Shown: one piece after another, positions 35,031 to 44,371 of the stretch
Position numbering within the stretch: position 1 is the stretch's first letter
Layout: each line of letters starts with the position of its first letter
NCBI RefSeq assembly: GCF_044596045.1
Contig: NZ_CP138995.1
Coordinates: forward strand, 930,001-994,000
Length of the DNA: 64,000 bases
Source: Flagellimonas sp947499585
GTDB taxonomy: Bacteria > Bacteroidota > Bacteroidia > Flavobacteriales > Flavobacteriaceae
Direction of reading: 5' to 3'
Notes under the pieces: model-generated
The model's database searches: none
Told to the model about the DNA's origin: nothing
Seen by the model: the letters and a program-made list of their open reading frames with translations, nothing else
Program-made: the position numbers and the translations under genes

Positions 35031-36908
35031 ATGAAATTTTCTAGGATTATTAAAGTTTCAGCTTTGGTTGGGGCCTTGTTTGTAATAGCAACTTCTTGTG
35101 AAGAAGAACAGTTGGGTACTATTGGGGAAGGAGTAGTAGCGGGAGAACCATTTACAACGGGTAGAGAGGTATTTGATGTTTTTGCTTTTAATAAAGGGAT
35201 AACAGCAGTACAGACCAATCGTTTGCCATTATATCAACTAGGGACTTATAATGATCCGGTTTATGGAAAAAGGAATGCAAGCATTGTATCCCAAGTTACT
35301 TTATCGGCGGTAAATCCTACATTTGGAGATTCATCTCAGGCTACTGAAGATGGTGCTGACACGGACAATATTGATAGCACAATTCCAGAAAATGAGACGG
35401 TTACAGAAGTATTCTTGTTTTTGCCGTTTCAACAGGCGGCATCTGCATTCAGAGATGCTGATGGGGACGGGGTTGATGATCAATTTGATGCTGATCCCGC
35501 TGATCCAAGTTCGGATACGGATGGAGATGGAGTAACAGATAATGATGAGCGTATTATTGGATCAAACCCTTTAGATGACTCTGAAGATGGCACTGGAGAT
35601 GATTTTTTGTCCAACACTTTTCCAAGAAGATTTGATTTGGACAGTATTTATGGTTTGCAGACCCCTACTGATCTAATGGATCCTGTAATCGAAGGGTCTG
35701 TTAATTTAAGAGTTTCTCGGTCTACATTCTTTCTTAGGAATTTGGACCCCAATACAAATTTTGAAGAAGCACAAGAATATTTTTCAAATCAAGACTTTTC
35801 GGGTTTTGTGTCCGATGTGTTTTTTGATTCAGATATGGATGGCGCACTTGATTTTAGTAATCAAGAAACCATAATCCCTGTGGCAAAAGTAGATGATCCA
35901 GATACAGATGTTGATGAGACCAAACAAGTTGGAGATAGAATACCGCCTGGGCTTCGAATTCCATTGAATACTGCATTTTTTCAGGAAATTTTGGATAAAG
36001 AAGGGCAATCAGAATTACTGAGTCAAGCAAATTTTAATGACTATTTCAGGGGAATTAACATTTCAGGAGCAGATATGGAAGAATTGATGTTTCTGCTTGA
36101 TTTGAGACAGGCTAATATCACCATTACCTATAATTTTCAGGATTATAACACTACAGAGGAGGAGGTAGAAACTGTGGAACGGGATTTTGTTCTAAACCTT
36201 CTTGTGGGTACTAATACTGGAGGCCTTATAGGGAATGCTGTGAATACATTAACTGATGCTGTCTTTCCAGGAGAAATATCCGCTGCTTTGGATAATGGCG
36301 AAAATGCTTCAAGAATATATGTTAAAGGTGGGCCTGGAACAATTACTGAGATAAGACTTTTTGGAGAGGACGAGGATAGTCAAGTGCGAGGGCAAAACTT
36401 TATAGATGAGATAAAGGCTAACAATTGGATTATTAATGAAGCTAATTTAGTTTTTTATGTTGATGAGGAGGCCTTTTCTGGAATAGATGCAGACGAACCC
36501 GTTAGATTATATCTCTACAATGAGGAGACAAGTCAACCTATTTACAATCCTTTTAATGAAAATCGAACAACCGATGATCGTGCCAATGAGTCTTTACGCA
36601 CCTATTTGGGTTATGATGGGATACTTGAAAAGGAGAATGATAAAGGAGTAAAATATACGGTAAGAATAACAGACCATATCAACAATATTATAATTAGAGA
36701 TTCTACTAACGCCAAATTGGCTTTAACCACAACCTCCAATATAAATATAGTTACCGTAACGGAAGCAATGGGAGCAGAAGGAGTAGTAAACATGCCAATT
36801 ATGTCTACCGTAAATCCACTAGGAACAGTTCTTTTTGGTGGTCAAGTAGAGGACTCAAATATGGATAAAAGATTGAAACTCGAAATTCTTTATACTGAGG
36901 CCAATTAG
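35031..36908 (+). CDS. DUF4270 lipoprotein with calcium-binding-like repeats
   Basis: 625 residues. The signal ends IATSC (Cys near 23). The start, EEEQLGTIGEGVV, and the repeated YNDPVYGK segment are typical of the DUF4270 family of Bacteroidota. Within it, at about residues 144-180, are DxDxDG-type repeats (DADGDGVDDQFDADP, DTDGDGVTDNDE) like thrombospondin type-3 calcium-binding loops. It is likely anchored to the outer membrane. Function unknown. It follows the glycogen-synthase-like gene. Confidence 0.85.
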   Translation: MKFSRIIKVSALVGALFVIATSCEEEQLGTIGEGVVAGEPFTTGREVFDVFAFNKGITAVQTNRLPLYQLGTYNDPVYGKRNASIVSQVTLSAVNPTFGDSSQATEDGADTDNIDSTIPENETVTEVFLFLPFQQAASAFRDADGDGVDDQFDADPADPSSDTDGDGVTDNDERIIGSNPLDDSEDGTGDDFLSNTFPRRFDLDSIYGLQTPTDLMDPVIEGSVNLRVSRSTFFLRNLDPNTNFEEAQEYFSNQDFSGFVSDVFFDSDMDGALDFSNQETIIPVAKVDDPDTDVDETKQVGDRIPPGLRIPLNTAFFQEILDKEGQSELLSQANFNDYFRGINISGADMEELMFLLDLRQANITITYNFQDYNTTEEEVETVERDFVLNLLVGTNTGGLIGNAVNTLTDAVFPGEISAALDNGENASRIYVKGGPGTITEIRLFGEDEDSQVRGQNFIDEIKANNWIINEANLVFYVDEEAFSGIDADEPVRLYLYNEETSQPIYNPFNENRTTDDRANESLRTYLGYDGILEKENDKGVKYTVRITDHINNIIIRDSTNAKLALTTTSNINIVTVTEAMGAEGVVNMPIMSTVNPLGTVLFGGQVEDSNMDKRLKLEILYTEAN

Positions 36909-36950
36909 AAATACCTTTTACAGAGTTTTTTGGTCGTACAGCATATAGAA

Positions 36951-36982
36951 TTGCTAACTTTCCCCCATAGATTTTAACTTTG
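36951..36982 (+). promoter_or_regulatory. Promoter for glmS (TTG, 21 nt, TAACTTTG)
   Basis: TTG at 36951-36953 and TAACTTTG at 36975-36982 match the Bacteroidota -33 and -7 elements with a spacing of 21. The -7 element ends 32 bases before the glmS start. Confidence 0.6.
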
Positions 36983-37014
36983 TGCTTTTAAACTTAATTT
37001 TTTAAGACGTTTTT

Positions 37015-38862
37015 ATGTGTGGAATTGTAGGATATATAGGTCATAGGGATGCTTATCCCATCATAATGAAAGGCTTACAACGACTGGAATATCGTGGTTA
37101 CGATAGTGCGGGGATTGTTTTGTATGATGGCGAGGACACACATCTCTCCAAAACAAAAGGGAAAGTAGATGACCTTAGGAAAAAATCTGAAGCTACTATT
37201 TCCACAAGCGGGAAATTAGGTCTTGGACATACTAGATGGGCGACACATGGTGTACCTAATGATATAAACTCCCACCCACACTATTCAAGTTCTGGTGATT
37301 TGGTTATCATTCATAATGGAATCATAGAGAATTATGAGTCCATAAAAAAAGCGCTCATAGCCCGTGGGTATTCTTTTGAATCTGACACGGACACTGAGGT
37401 TTTGGTAAACCTTATTGAGGAAATCAAGAAAAAAGAAGGAGTCAAACTTGGAAAAGCAGTTCAGATAGCGCTCAATCAAGTAGTTGGGGCCTATGCAATT
37501 GCTGTTTTTGATAAAAATAAACCAGACGAGATAGTAGTTGCCAAATTAGGTAGTCCATTGGCTATAGGAATTGGTGAGAATGAATATTTTATTGCTTCGG
37601 ATGCTTCTCCATTTATAGAATTCACTAACAATGCTGTGTATTTGGAGGATGAAGAAATGGCCATAATCCGTATTGGAAAAGAAATTAAATTGCGTAAAAT
37701 TAAAGATGATGCAATTGCCTATCCAAATATTCTTGAACTTCAAATGAATCTTGAAGAGATCGAAAAAGGTGGCTATGATCATTTTATGCTTAAGGAAATT
37801 TATGAGCAACCAAGAGCAATTTTAGATACGTATAGAGGAAGACTTTTAGCAGATCAAGGCATCGTTAAAATGGCCGGTATTGACCAAAATCTAGAAAAAT
37901 TTCTGAACGCAAATAGAATCATAATTGTTGCTTGTGGTACTTCATGGCATGCTGGATTGGTTGCAGAATATATTTTTGAAGACTTGGCAAGAATTCCTGT
38001 TGAAGTTGAATACGCCTCTGAGTTTCGATACAGGAATCCTGTCATAACAGAAAACGACATTTTAATTGCAATATCCCAGTCAGGGGAGACTGCAGATACT
38101 TTGGCTGCTATAAAATTGGCAAAAGAAAAAGGAGCCTTTGTTTTTGGAGTTTGTAACGTAGTGGGATCCTCTATAGCAAGGGAAACACATGCTGGGGCAT
38201 ATACCCATGCAGGTCCGGAAATTGGAGTGGCATCTACCAAAGCTTTTACTACACAAATTACAGTTCTTACGCTAATTGCACTAAAATTGGCAAATGAAAA
38301 AGGCATCTTTTCTGAGTCTAAATACCATGAATTTTTAACAGAGCTGGAAAGTATTCCCGCTAAGGTGGAAAGGACATTACAATCTAACGAAATTGTAGAA
38401 CAGATAGCAGAGATATATAAGGACTCTACTAATTGTCTTTATCTGGGGAGAGGATATAATTTCCCAGTGGCCTTGGAAGGAGCACTTAAGCTAAAGGAAA
38501 TTAGTTATATTCATGCAGAAGGGTATCCTGCAGCAGAAATGAAACATGGTCCAATTGCATTGATAGATGAACAAATGCCCGTAATTGTTATTGCTACTAA
38601 AAAAGGACATTACGAAAAAGTAGTAAGCAATATTCAAGAGATCAAATCGAGGAGCGGTAAGATTATAGCCATAGTTACAGAAGGAGACAAATCGGTTAAA
38701 GAATTGGCGGATCATGTAATCGAGGTGCCAGAGACTTCAGAAAGTCTTACACCACTGCTTACAACAATACCACTACAGTTGCTGTCTTATCATATTGCTG
38801 TCATGAGAGGTTGTAATGTGGATCAACCCAGAAACCTGGCTAAATCGGTTACTGTTGAGTAA
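37015..38862 (+). CDS. glmS: Glutamine--fructose-6-phosphate aminotransferase
   Basis: 615 residues. It starts MCGIVGYIG, with Cys2 the glutaminase nucleophile. Two SIS isomerase domains follow (for example VACGTSWHAG, SQSGETADT, YLGRGYNFPVALEGALKLKEISYIHAEGYPAAEMKHGP) and the C-terminus is KSVTVE. It makes glucosamine-6-phosphate, the entry to peptidoglycan and lipopolysaccharide amino sugars. Monocistronic by its own promoter and a terminator at 38888. Confidence 0.98.
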   Translation: MCGIVGYIGHRDAYPIIMKGLQRLEYRGYDSAGIVLYDGEDTHLSKTKGKVDDLRKKSEATISTSGKLGLGHTRWATHGVPNDINSHPHYSSSGDLVIIHNGIIENYESIKKALIARGYSFESDTDTEVLVNLIEEIKKKEGVKLGKAVQIALNQVVGAYAIAVFDKNKPDEIVVAKLGSPLAIGIGENEYFIASDASPFIEFTNNAVYLEDEEMAIIRIGKEIKLRKIKDDAIAYPNILELQMNLEEIEKGGYDHFMLKEIYEQPRAILDTYRGRLLADQGIVKMAGIDQNLEKFLNANRIIIVACGTSWHAGLVAEYIFEDLARIPVEVEYASEFRYRNPVITENDILIAISQSGETADTLAAIKLAKEKGAFVFGVCNVVGSSIARETHAGAYTHAGPEIGVASTKAFTTQITVLTLIALKLANEKGIFSESKYHEFLTELESIPAKVERTLQSNEIVEQIAEIYKDSTNCLYLGRGYNFPVALEGALKLKEISYIHAEGYPAAEMKHGPIALIDEQMPVIVIATKKGHYEKVVSNIQEIKSRSGKIIAIVTEGDKSVKELADHVIEVPETSESLTPLLTTIPLQLLSYHIAVMRGCNVDQPRNLAKSVTVE

Positions 38863-38887
38863 CTTTCCAAAATGACAAAAAATCAAT

Positions 38888-38915
38888 AAAAGCACTGATA
38901 ACAGTGCTTTTTTTT
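38888..38915 (+). terminator. Rho-independent terminator after glmS
   Basis: AAAAGCACTG type stem (38888-38897) and CAGTGCTTT (38902-38910) with a 4-base loop, followed by T residues to 38915. Confidence 0.85.
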
Positions 38916-39071
38916 GTTAAAAATGCAGCTAAACCATAGTTTTTATGGCAAAAAAGTATTATGCATGCATAATTTTTTTCAATTTTGTAGAAATCAAATG
39001 AAAAAAAATGTATCTTCCGCATCCAATACTTAACATATACTTAAATCAAAATTAACTCTAATTCAAAGCTA

Positions 39072-41834
39072 ATGAGAAGACTAATAATCATTTCCCTCAT
39101 GCTGTTTGGTGTTATCTCTTATGCGCAGACAACAGTACAGGGAAAAGTAGTTGATGAAAACAATGAGCCTATCCCGGGAGCCAATGTAGTCTTGGTAGGA
39201 AAGGCAGAAGGAACCACTACCGATTTTGATGGGAATTTCACTTTTAATACATCAGAACAACCTCCGTTTTCACTTCGTTTCACCAGTATAGGATTTTCTA
39301 ATTTAATAATGCAAGTCACTTCCAATAATCAGACACTTTCTGTAACATTGAGTGAGGCATCTACGCTTTTGGACGAAATTGTAATCTCGGCTTCCAGAAC
39401 TCCGGAAAGAATTTTTGAATCTCCCGTTTCAGTTGAAAGATTTGGATTGAAGGAAATCAAGAATACAACCGCTGAATCCTTTTATGGTGGTTTACAAAAT
39501 TTAAAAGGTGTAGATATCAATACAAACAGTTTAACCTTCCAATCCATAAATACAAGAGGTTTTGCAGCGTTTTCCAACAATAGGTTTTTACAGCTTGTAG
39601 ATGGTATGGACAACTCCGCTCCAGGTCTAAACTTTGTTTTAGGAAACTTGGTTGGTATGTCCGAACTTGAAGTGCAGAGTGTTGAGATTCTTCCGGGAGC
39701 TTCTTCTGCATTATATGGAGCAGGCGCCTTCAACGGTATTTTGTTCATGCAAAGTAAGAGTCCTTTTGATTTTCAAGGAATCAGTGCCTATGGAAAAACA
39801 GGATTGACATCGCAAGATGCCGCAGGAGATAATAACTACTATGATTTTGGTATTAGAGTGGCTCATGCATTTAGTGATAAGGTAGCAGTTAAAGCAAATT
39901 TGTCCTTTCTAAAGGGTGAGGACTGGCATGCGGTAAATACTACGGATTTAGCTAATTTAGGAGCTGATAGAACAGACCCTAATTACAATGGGCTTAATAT
40001 TTATGGTGATGAAGTAACCACGCTTTTAAATTTTGATGCTGCTGCTGGATTCCCAACTGGCACAGTTGGTACAGCTAATGTTTCTAGAACTGGCTATGCA
40101 GAAAATCAATTGGTGGATTATGATGCGGAAAGTGTTAAATCTGACTTTTCTGTTTTCTATAGACCTTTTGCAGATGATTTTGAAATTATCTACAATGGAA
40201 GAGTGGGTAGAGGAAACACTATTTATCAAGGAGCTAATAGGTACTCGGTAAAAAACTTTATCCTACAACAACATAAAATTGAGTTCAGAAACAAGAATTT
40301 CTTCTTAAGAGGATATATTACTACAGAGAACTCCGGAGATTCATATGATACCCGTTTTGCGGCAATTAACGTGAATAACAGATGGAAGTCCAATACACAG
40401 TGGTTTACAGAATATGCCGGAGCTTATATACCAGCTTTCTTAGGGGGTATTCAGCAGGGAGGTCTTACTAGAGAGCAGTCATCTGTTCAAGCGCATGCAG
40501 CGGCTAGACAAGCAGCAGATACGGGAAGACTTGTTCCTGGCACACCTGAATTCCAAAGTGCATTAAATTCTGTTATTAGTGATGGAGATTTGACAACAGG
40601 AGCAAAATTTATAGATAATACTAAATTCCGTCATGTAAATGGTAATTATAACATAGCACATCTTATAGACGACTGGGCAGATATTCAAATAGGAGGTTCT
40701 TTTAGGGAATATGAATTAAACTCTGGGGGAACAATATTCACCGATCTCGATGGGCCAATTAAATATAATGAGTATGGTGCCTATGTTCAATTGCAAAAGA
40801 AGTTCATGGATGATCGAATTAAGTTCACAGGCTCTGCTCGTTATGACAAGAACGAATTCTTTGATGGCTTTTTGTCCCCAAGGCTTGGTTTATCCTATAC
40901 TGCCGGGGGGAAGAGAAATCATAACATTAGAATTTCAGCTCAGCAAGGATTTAGAAACCCTACAACGCAAGACTTGTTTATTGGTTTAAATGCTGGCTCT
41001 GCTATTTTAGTTGGTTCGGCTCCTTCAAATTTGGATAGAGATGTCAGAACATTTGATGTAACTCAAAGTGGTCAAGATTTGATCGGGCAATCCACTGTGG
41101 ACATTGTGGGACGTGCTGCATATGAAAATGCATACTCATTAAATTCAGTACTAGCAGGAGCGCCTGAAGTTGCAAATACTTCCATAATCAAACCAGAAGA
41201 GATTACAGCTTTTGAGGCAGGATATAGAGGGCAAATAGGAAGATTCACGGTAGATTTAAGTGGATACTATAATAGGTACAAAGATTTTATCTCCAACGTA
41301 ACTGTATTGGTTCCGTTTTATGGAACTGCAGGAGATGGTGGACTTTCATTGCTTGCTTTGCAAAATGGAGATAGACAGCCATATCAAACCTATACCAATG
41401 CAGAAGTTGATATTGATTCTTGGGGAGGTACTATTGGAGTAGACACCAAGGTGATGGGCAATTTTGATTTAGGTGTTAATTATACCTATGCAGAATTTGA
41501 TTTTGATAAAGCAAGGTTCCCTGATTTTGAAACCAATTTCAATACTCCAAAGCATAAAGTGAAAGCTTCTTTTGGAAACACTGCACTTTTTGAAAACTTT
41601 GGATTTAATGTAAACTATAGATGGAGTGATAGCTTCTTCTGGGAGGCCACCTTCGCAGATGGAGACGTTCCTGCATATACTGTGTTGGATGCTCAAATTA
41701 ATTATTCAGTTCCAAGTATAAAATCAATTTTTAAAGCTGGTGGTTCAAACCTTCTTGGAGATGAATATTTTCAAGCTGTTGGTACTGGTAACATAGGTTC
41801 AATCTACTATGTGTCTTGGACAATTAACCCATAG
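39072..41834 (+). CDS. TonB-dependent receptor with carboxypeptidase-regulatory domain
   Basis: 920 residues. Signal peptide to about residue 19 (VISYAQ). Residues 21-100 form the CarboxypepD_reg-like domain (VQGKVVDENNEPIPGANVVLVGKAEGTTTDFDGNF). The plug contains INTRGFAAFSNN and EILPGASSALYGAGAFNGILFM, and the barrel includes WKSNTQWF and ends YVSWTINP. No SusD-like partner gene follows, so the substrate may be a siderophore, peptide or small nutrient rather than a glycan. It stands alone between two terminators. Confidence 0.93.
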   Translation: MRRLIIISLMLFGVISYAQTTVQGKVVDENNEPIPGANVVLVGKAEGTTTDFDGNFTFNTSEQPPFSLRFTSIGFSNLIMQVTSNNQTLSVTLSEASTLLDEIVISASRTPERIFESPVSVERFGLKEIKNTTAESFYGGLQNLKGVDINTNSLTFQSINTRGFAAFSNNRFLQLVDGMDNSAPGLNFVLGNLVGMSELEVQSVEILPGASSALYGAGAFNGILFMQSKSPFDFQGISAYGKTGLTSQDAAGDNNYYDFGIRVAHAFSDKVAVKANLSFLKGEDWHAVNTTDLANLGADRTDPNYNGLNIYGDEVTTLLNFDAAAGFPTGTVGTANVSRTGYAENQLVDYDAESVKSDFSVFYRPFADDFEIIYNGRVGRGNTIYQGANRYSVKNFILQQHKIEFRNKNFFLRGYITTENSGDSYDTRFAAINVNNRWKSNTQWFTEYAGAYIPAFLGGIQQGGLTREQSSVQAHAAARQAADTGRLVPGTPEFQSALNSVISDGDLTTGAKFIDNTKFRHVNGNYNIAHLIDDWADIQIGGSFREYELNSGGTIFTDLDGPIKYNEYGAYVQLQKKFMDDRIKFTGSARYDKNEFFDGFLSPRLGLSYTAGGKRNHNIRISAQQGFRNPTTQDLFIGLNAGSAILVGSAPSNLDRDVRTFDVTQSGQDLIGQSTVDIVGRAAYENAYSLNSVLAGAPEVANTSIIKPEEITAFEAGYRGQIGRFTVDLSGYYNRYKDFISNVTVLVPFYGTAGDGGLSLLALQNGDRQPYQTYTNAEVDIDSWGGTIGVDTKVMGNFDLGVNYTYAEFDFDKARFPDFETNFNTPKHKVKASFGNTALFENFGFNVNYRWSDSFFWEATFADGDVPAYTVLDAQINYSVPSIKSIFKAGGSNLLGDEYFQAVGTGNIGSIYYVSWTINP

Positions 41835-41856
41835 CATACGACTTTAAAATACATTC

Positions 41857-41886
41857 AAAGGCACTGACAAAATCAGTGCCTTTTTT
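41857..41886 (+). terminator. Rho-independent terminator after the TonB receptor
   Basis: AAAGGCACTGA (41857-41867) and TCAGTGCC (41873-41880), a 5-base loop, and a run of six T at 41881-41886. Confidence 0.87.
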
Positions 41887-41934
41887 GTTGCTAAAAAAAG
41901 GGTTTAGAAGTTTCACTTTAAAAATGGAAAAGTA

Positions 41935-41942
41935 TATCTTTG
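41935..41942 (+). promoter_or_regulatory. -7 promoter element (TATCTTTG) for atpD
   Basis: Matches TAnnTTTG; the ATG is at 41998, giving a leader of about 50 bases. No clear TTG at the standard spacing was found. Confidence 0.45.
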
Positions 41943-41997
41943 CAGCCGGAAAAAAAGCTGTTTTTTCTTTCGTATTCAATTAAAAATAAACACAGTA

Positions 41998-43506
41998 ATG
42001 TCTAAAGTTACAGGTAAGGTTGCACAAATTATAGGCCCGGTCATTGACGTTGAGTTTGAGTCGGGAACAGAAATCCCAAAGATTTATGATTCTCTTGAAA
42101 TCAACAAAGCTGATGGTTCCAAGTTAGTACTGGAGGTTCAATCCCATGTTGGTGAAAATACGGTTCGTACCATTTCTATGGATTCAACGGATGGTTTAAG
42201 CAGAGGAGTTGATGTCCATGCTACGGGAAGTGCAATTCAAATGCCTATTGGCGAAGATGTTTATGGACGTCTTTTCAATGTGATTGGAGACGCGATTGAT
42301 GGAATGGAGAACTTACCGAAAAGTGGTGACAATGGACTTCCAATTCACAGAGAAGCTCCAAAATTTGAAGACCTTTCCACTTCTACCGAGGTACTTTTTA
42401 CAGGGATCAAAGTAATCGATTTGATCGAGCCTTATGCAAAGGGTGGTAAAATTGGATTATTTGGTGGTGCTGGCGTTGGTAAAACTGTATTGATTCAGGA
42501 ATTGATTAACAACATTGCAAAAGGACACGGTGGTTTATCCGTATTCGCAGGTGTTGGGGAAAGAACAAGAGAAGGAAACGATTTGCTTCGTGAGATGTTG
42601 GAATCTGGTATTATTAAATACGGAGATGATTTCTTGCACTCTATGGAAGAAGGTGGATGGGATTTATCCAAAGTAGATAAAAAAGCAATGAAAGAGTCTA
42701 AAGCGACTTTCGTTTTTGGACAGATGAATGAGCCTCCTGGAGCACGTGCTCGTGTTGCTTTATCAGGATTGACAATTGCTGAGTATTTCCGTGATGGCGC
42801 CGGAGACGGTCAAGGAAAAGATGTACTTTTCTTTGTGGATAATATCTTCCGTTTTACACAAGCGGGGTCAGAAGTATCTGCCCTTCTTGGAAGGATGCCT
42901 TCTGCAGTAGGTTACCAACCAACTTTGGCCACAGAGATGGGTGCCATGCAAGAAAGAATTACATCAACAAAAAGAGGTTCCATTACATCTGTACAAGCGG
43001 TTTACGTACCTGCGGATGATTTAACGGATCCTGCTCCTGCTACAACCTTTGCTCACTTGGATGCTACTACGGTACTTTCTCGTAAAATTGCTGAGCTAGG
43101 TATTTATCCTGCGGTGGATCCATTGGATTCTACTTCAAGAATTTTGACTGCTGAAGTTTTAGGAAAAGAGCATTACGAATGCGCGCAAAACGTAAAAGAG
43201 TTGTTACAGCGTTATAAAGAGCTTCAAGATATTATTGCCATCCTTGGTATGGAAGAACTTTCAGAAGAAGATAAACTGGCAGTTGGTAGAGCAAGAAGGG
43301 TGCAACGTTTCTTATCTCAACCTTTCCATGTTGCCGAGCAATTTACCGGTATCCCTGGGGTATTGGTGGATATTAAGGATACTATCAAAGGGTTTAACAT
43401 GATTATGGATGGTGAATTAGATCACTTGCCAGAATCTGCCTTTAACCTAAAGGGAAGTATCCAAGATGCTATAGAAGCTGGAGAAAAAATGTTGGCTGAA
43501 GCTTAA
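41998..43506 (+). CDS. atpD: ATP synthase F1 subunit beta
   Basis: 502 residues. P-loop GGAGVGKT at about residue 158-165, GERTREGNDL, and the DELSEEDK-like tail region. This is the catalytic subunit of the F1 part of the membrane ATP synthase. Only the epsilon gene accompanies it here; in Bacteroidota atpDC commonly lie apart from the other F-type genes. The gap to atpC is 3 bases. Confidence 0.98.
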   Translation: MSKVTGKVAQIIGPVIDVEFESGTEIPKIYDSLEINKADGSKLVLEVQSHVGENTVRTISMDSTDGLSRGVDVHATGSAIQMPIGEDVYGRLFNVIGDAIDGMENLPKSGDNGLPIHREAPKFEDLSTSTEVLFTGIKVIDLIEPYAKGGKIGLFGGAGVGKTVLIQELINNIAKGHGGLSVFAGVGERTREGNDLLREMLESGIIKYGDDFLHSMEEGGWDLSKVDKKAMKESKATFVFGQMNEPPGARARVALSGLTIAEYFRDGAGDGQGKDVLFFVDNIFRFTQAGSEVSALLGRMPSAVGYQPTLATEMGAMQERITSTKRGSITSVQAVYVPADDLTDPAPATTFAHLDATTVLSRKIAELGIYPAVDPLDSTSRILTAEVLGKEHYECAQNVKELLQRYKELQDIIAILGMEELSEEDKLAVGRARRVQRFLSQPFHVAEQFTGIPGVLVDIKDTIKGFNMIMDGELDHLPESAFNLKGSIQDAIEAGEKMLAEA

Positions 43507-43509
43507 GAT

Positions 43510-43788
43510 ATGTATTTAGAAATTGTATCACCAGAAGCCACTTTATTTGCAGGTGAAGTAACCTCGGTTACTGTACCAGGTATAAATGGCGAATTTCAAA
43601 TGTTGCAGAATCACGCACCTATCGTTTCCTTGCTTCAAGAAGGAGATGTTAAGGTTCAGGGGGATATTACCATTGATGAAGATTTTCAAAACAAATTTTC
43701 CAAAGGTCCAAATGGAGAGACTGTTCTTTCCATTTCCAGTGGAACAATTGAGATGAAAGACAACAAAGTAATCGTCTTAGCGGATTAA
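43510..43788 (+). CDS. atpC: ATP synthase F1 subunit epsilon
   Basis: 92 residues, shorter than many epsilon subunits because the C-terminal helical domain is absent, as is usual in this phylum. MYLEIVSPEATLFAGEVTSVTVPGINGEFQMLQNHAPI is the beta-sandwich head. It couples rotation and regulates the F1 motor. Cotranscribed with atpD. Confidence 0.95.
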   Translation: MYLEIVSPEATLFAGEVTSVTVPGINGEFQMLQNHAPIVSLLQEGDVKVQGDITIDEDFQNKFSKGPNGETVLSISSGTIEMKDNKVIVLAD

Positions 43789-43812
43789 GCTTCACAACAG
43801 AATATAAAGAAT

Positions 43813-43842
43813 AAAAAAGCCGCTCATTTGAGCGGCTTTTTT
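43813..43842. terminator. Bidirectional terminator after atpC
   Basis: A 13-bp stem AAAAAAGCCGCTC (43813-43825) and GAGCGGCTTTTTT (43830-43842) with a 4-base loop and T-runs on both strands. It serves atpDC and the convergent GNAT gene, whose stop codon starts inside it. Confidence 0.9.
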
Positions 43843-44371
43843 ATGTCAAAATAATAAGGGACCACTCTTTCCCTTCAGAACTGTATCTTTTTAGTTCAGT
43901 AAAGCCAACAGCCTCATGTGCATGTAAAGAACGTTGATTTTTAGCATCGACTTCGGTTATTATGGTGTCAAAACCCTTTGGAAGTTTTTCTTTCATGGCT
44001 TTATATAACCCCCTAGATACACCTTTGCCCCTATATTCTTTTGAAACACAAATTTGACCCATAACCATATAGTTACAGTTGTTTTGTACCACCTTGTTGA
44101 TTTCATAGAACATGGGTTTTAAAACTTCAATGGAATTGGCAAACCTGGGATGCATGCTTAGCGCATAACCAACAACCTTTCGTTGATCTATGGCAATAAT
44201 ATGAGGACATTCATCATGCATTTCTTTTAAAAATGCTAAAGAATGTTCTACAGTTAAAAAACCTTCATGCTCTTTTTCTTTAGCAGTGAGGTTTTTAGGT
44301 AGATTTAGTTGTTGGAGTAAAAGAATTTCCTCAAGCTGCGCAAGCGTTGAAGTCTGTTCATAGACAATCAT
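43841..44371 (-). CDS. GNAT family N-acetyltransferase
   Basis: 176 residues. The acetyl-CoA-binding motif is QICVSKEYRGKGVSRGLY (about residue 106-123; Q/RxxGxG/A-type loop YRGKGV). The C-terminal LHAHEAVGF is the usual terminal helix. Substrate unknown. Its ATG directly abuts the stop codon of the M61 peptidase gene, so the two are translationally coupled. Confidence 0.88.
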   Translation of the reverse strand: MIVYEQTSTLAQLEEILLLQQLNLPKNLTAKEKEHEGFLTVEHSLAFLKEMHDECPHIIAIDQRKVVGYALSMHPRFANSIEVLKPMFYEINKVVQNNCNYMVMGQICVSKEYRGKGVSRGLYKAMKEKLPKGFDTIITEVDAKNQRSLHAHEAVGFTELKRYSSEGKEWSLIILT

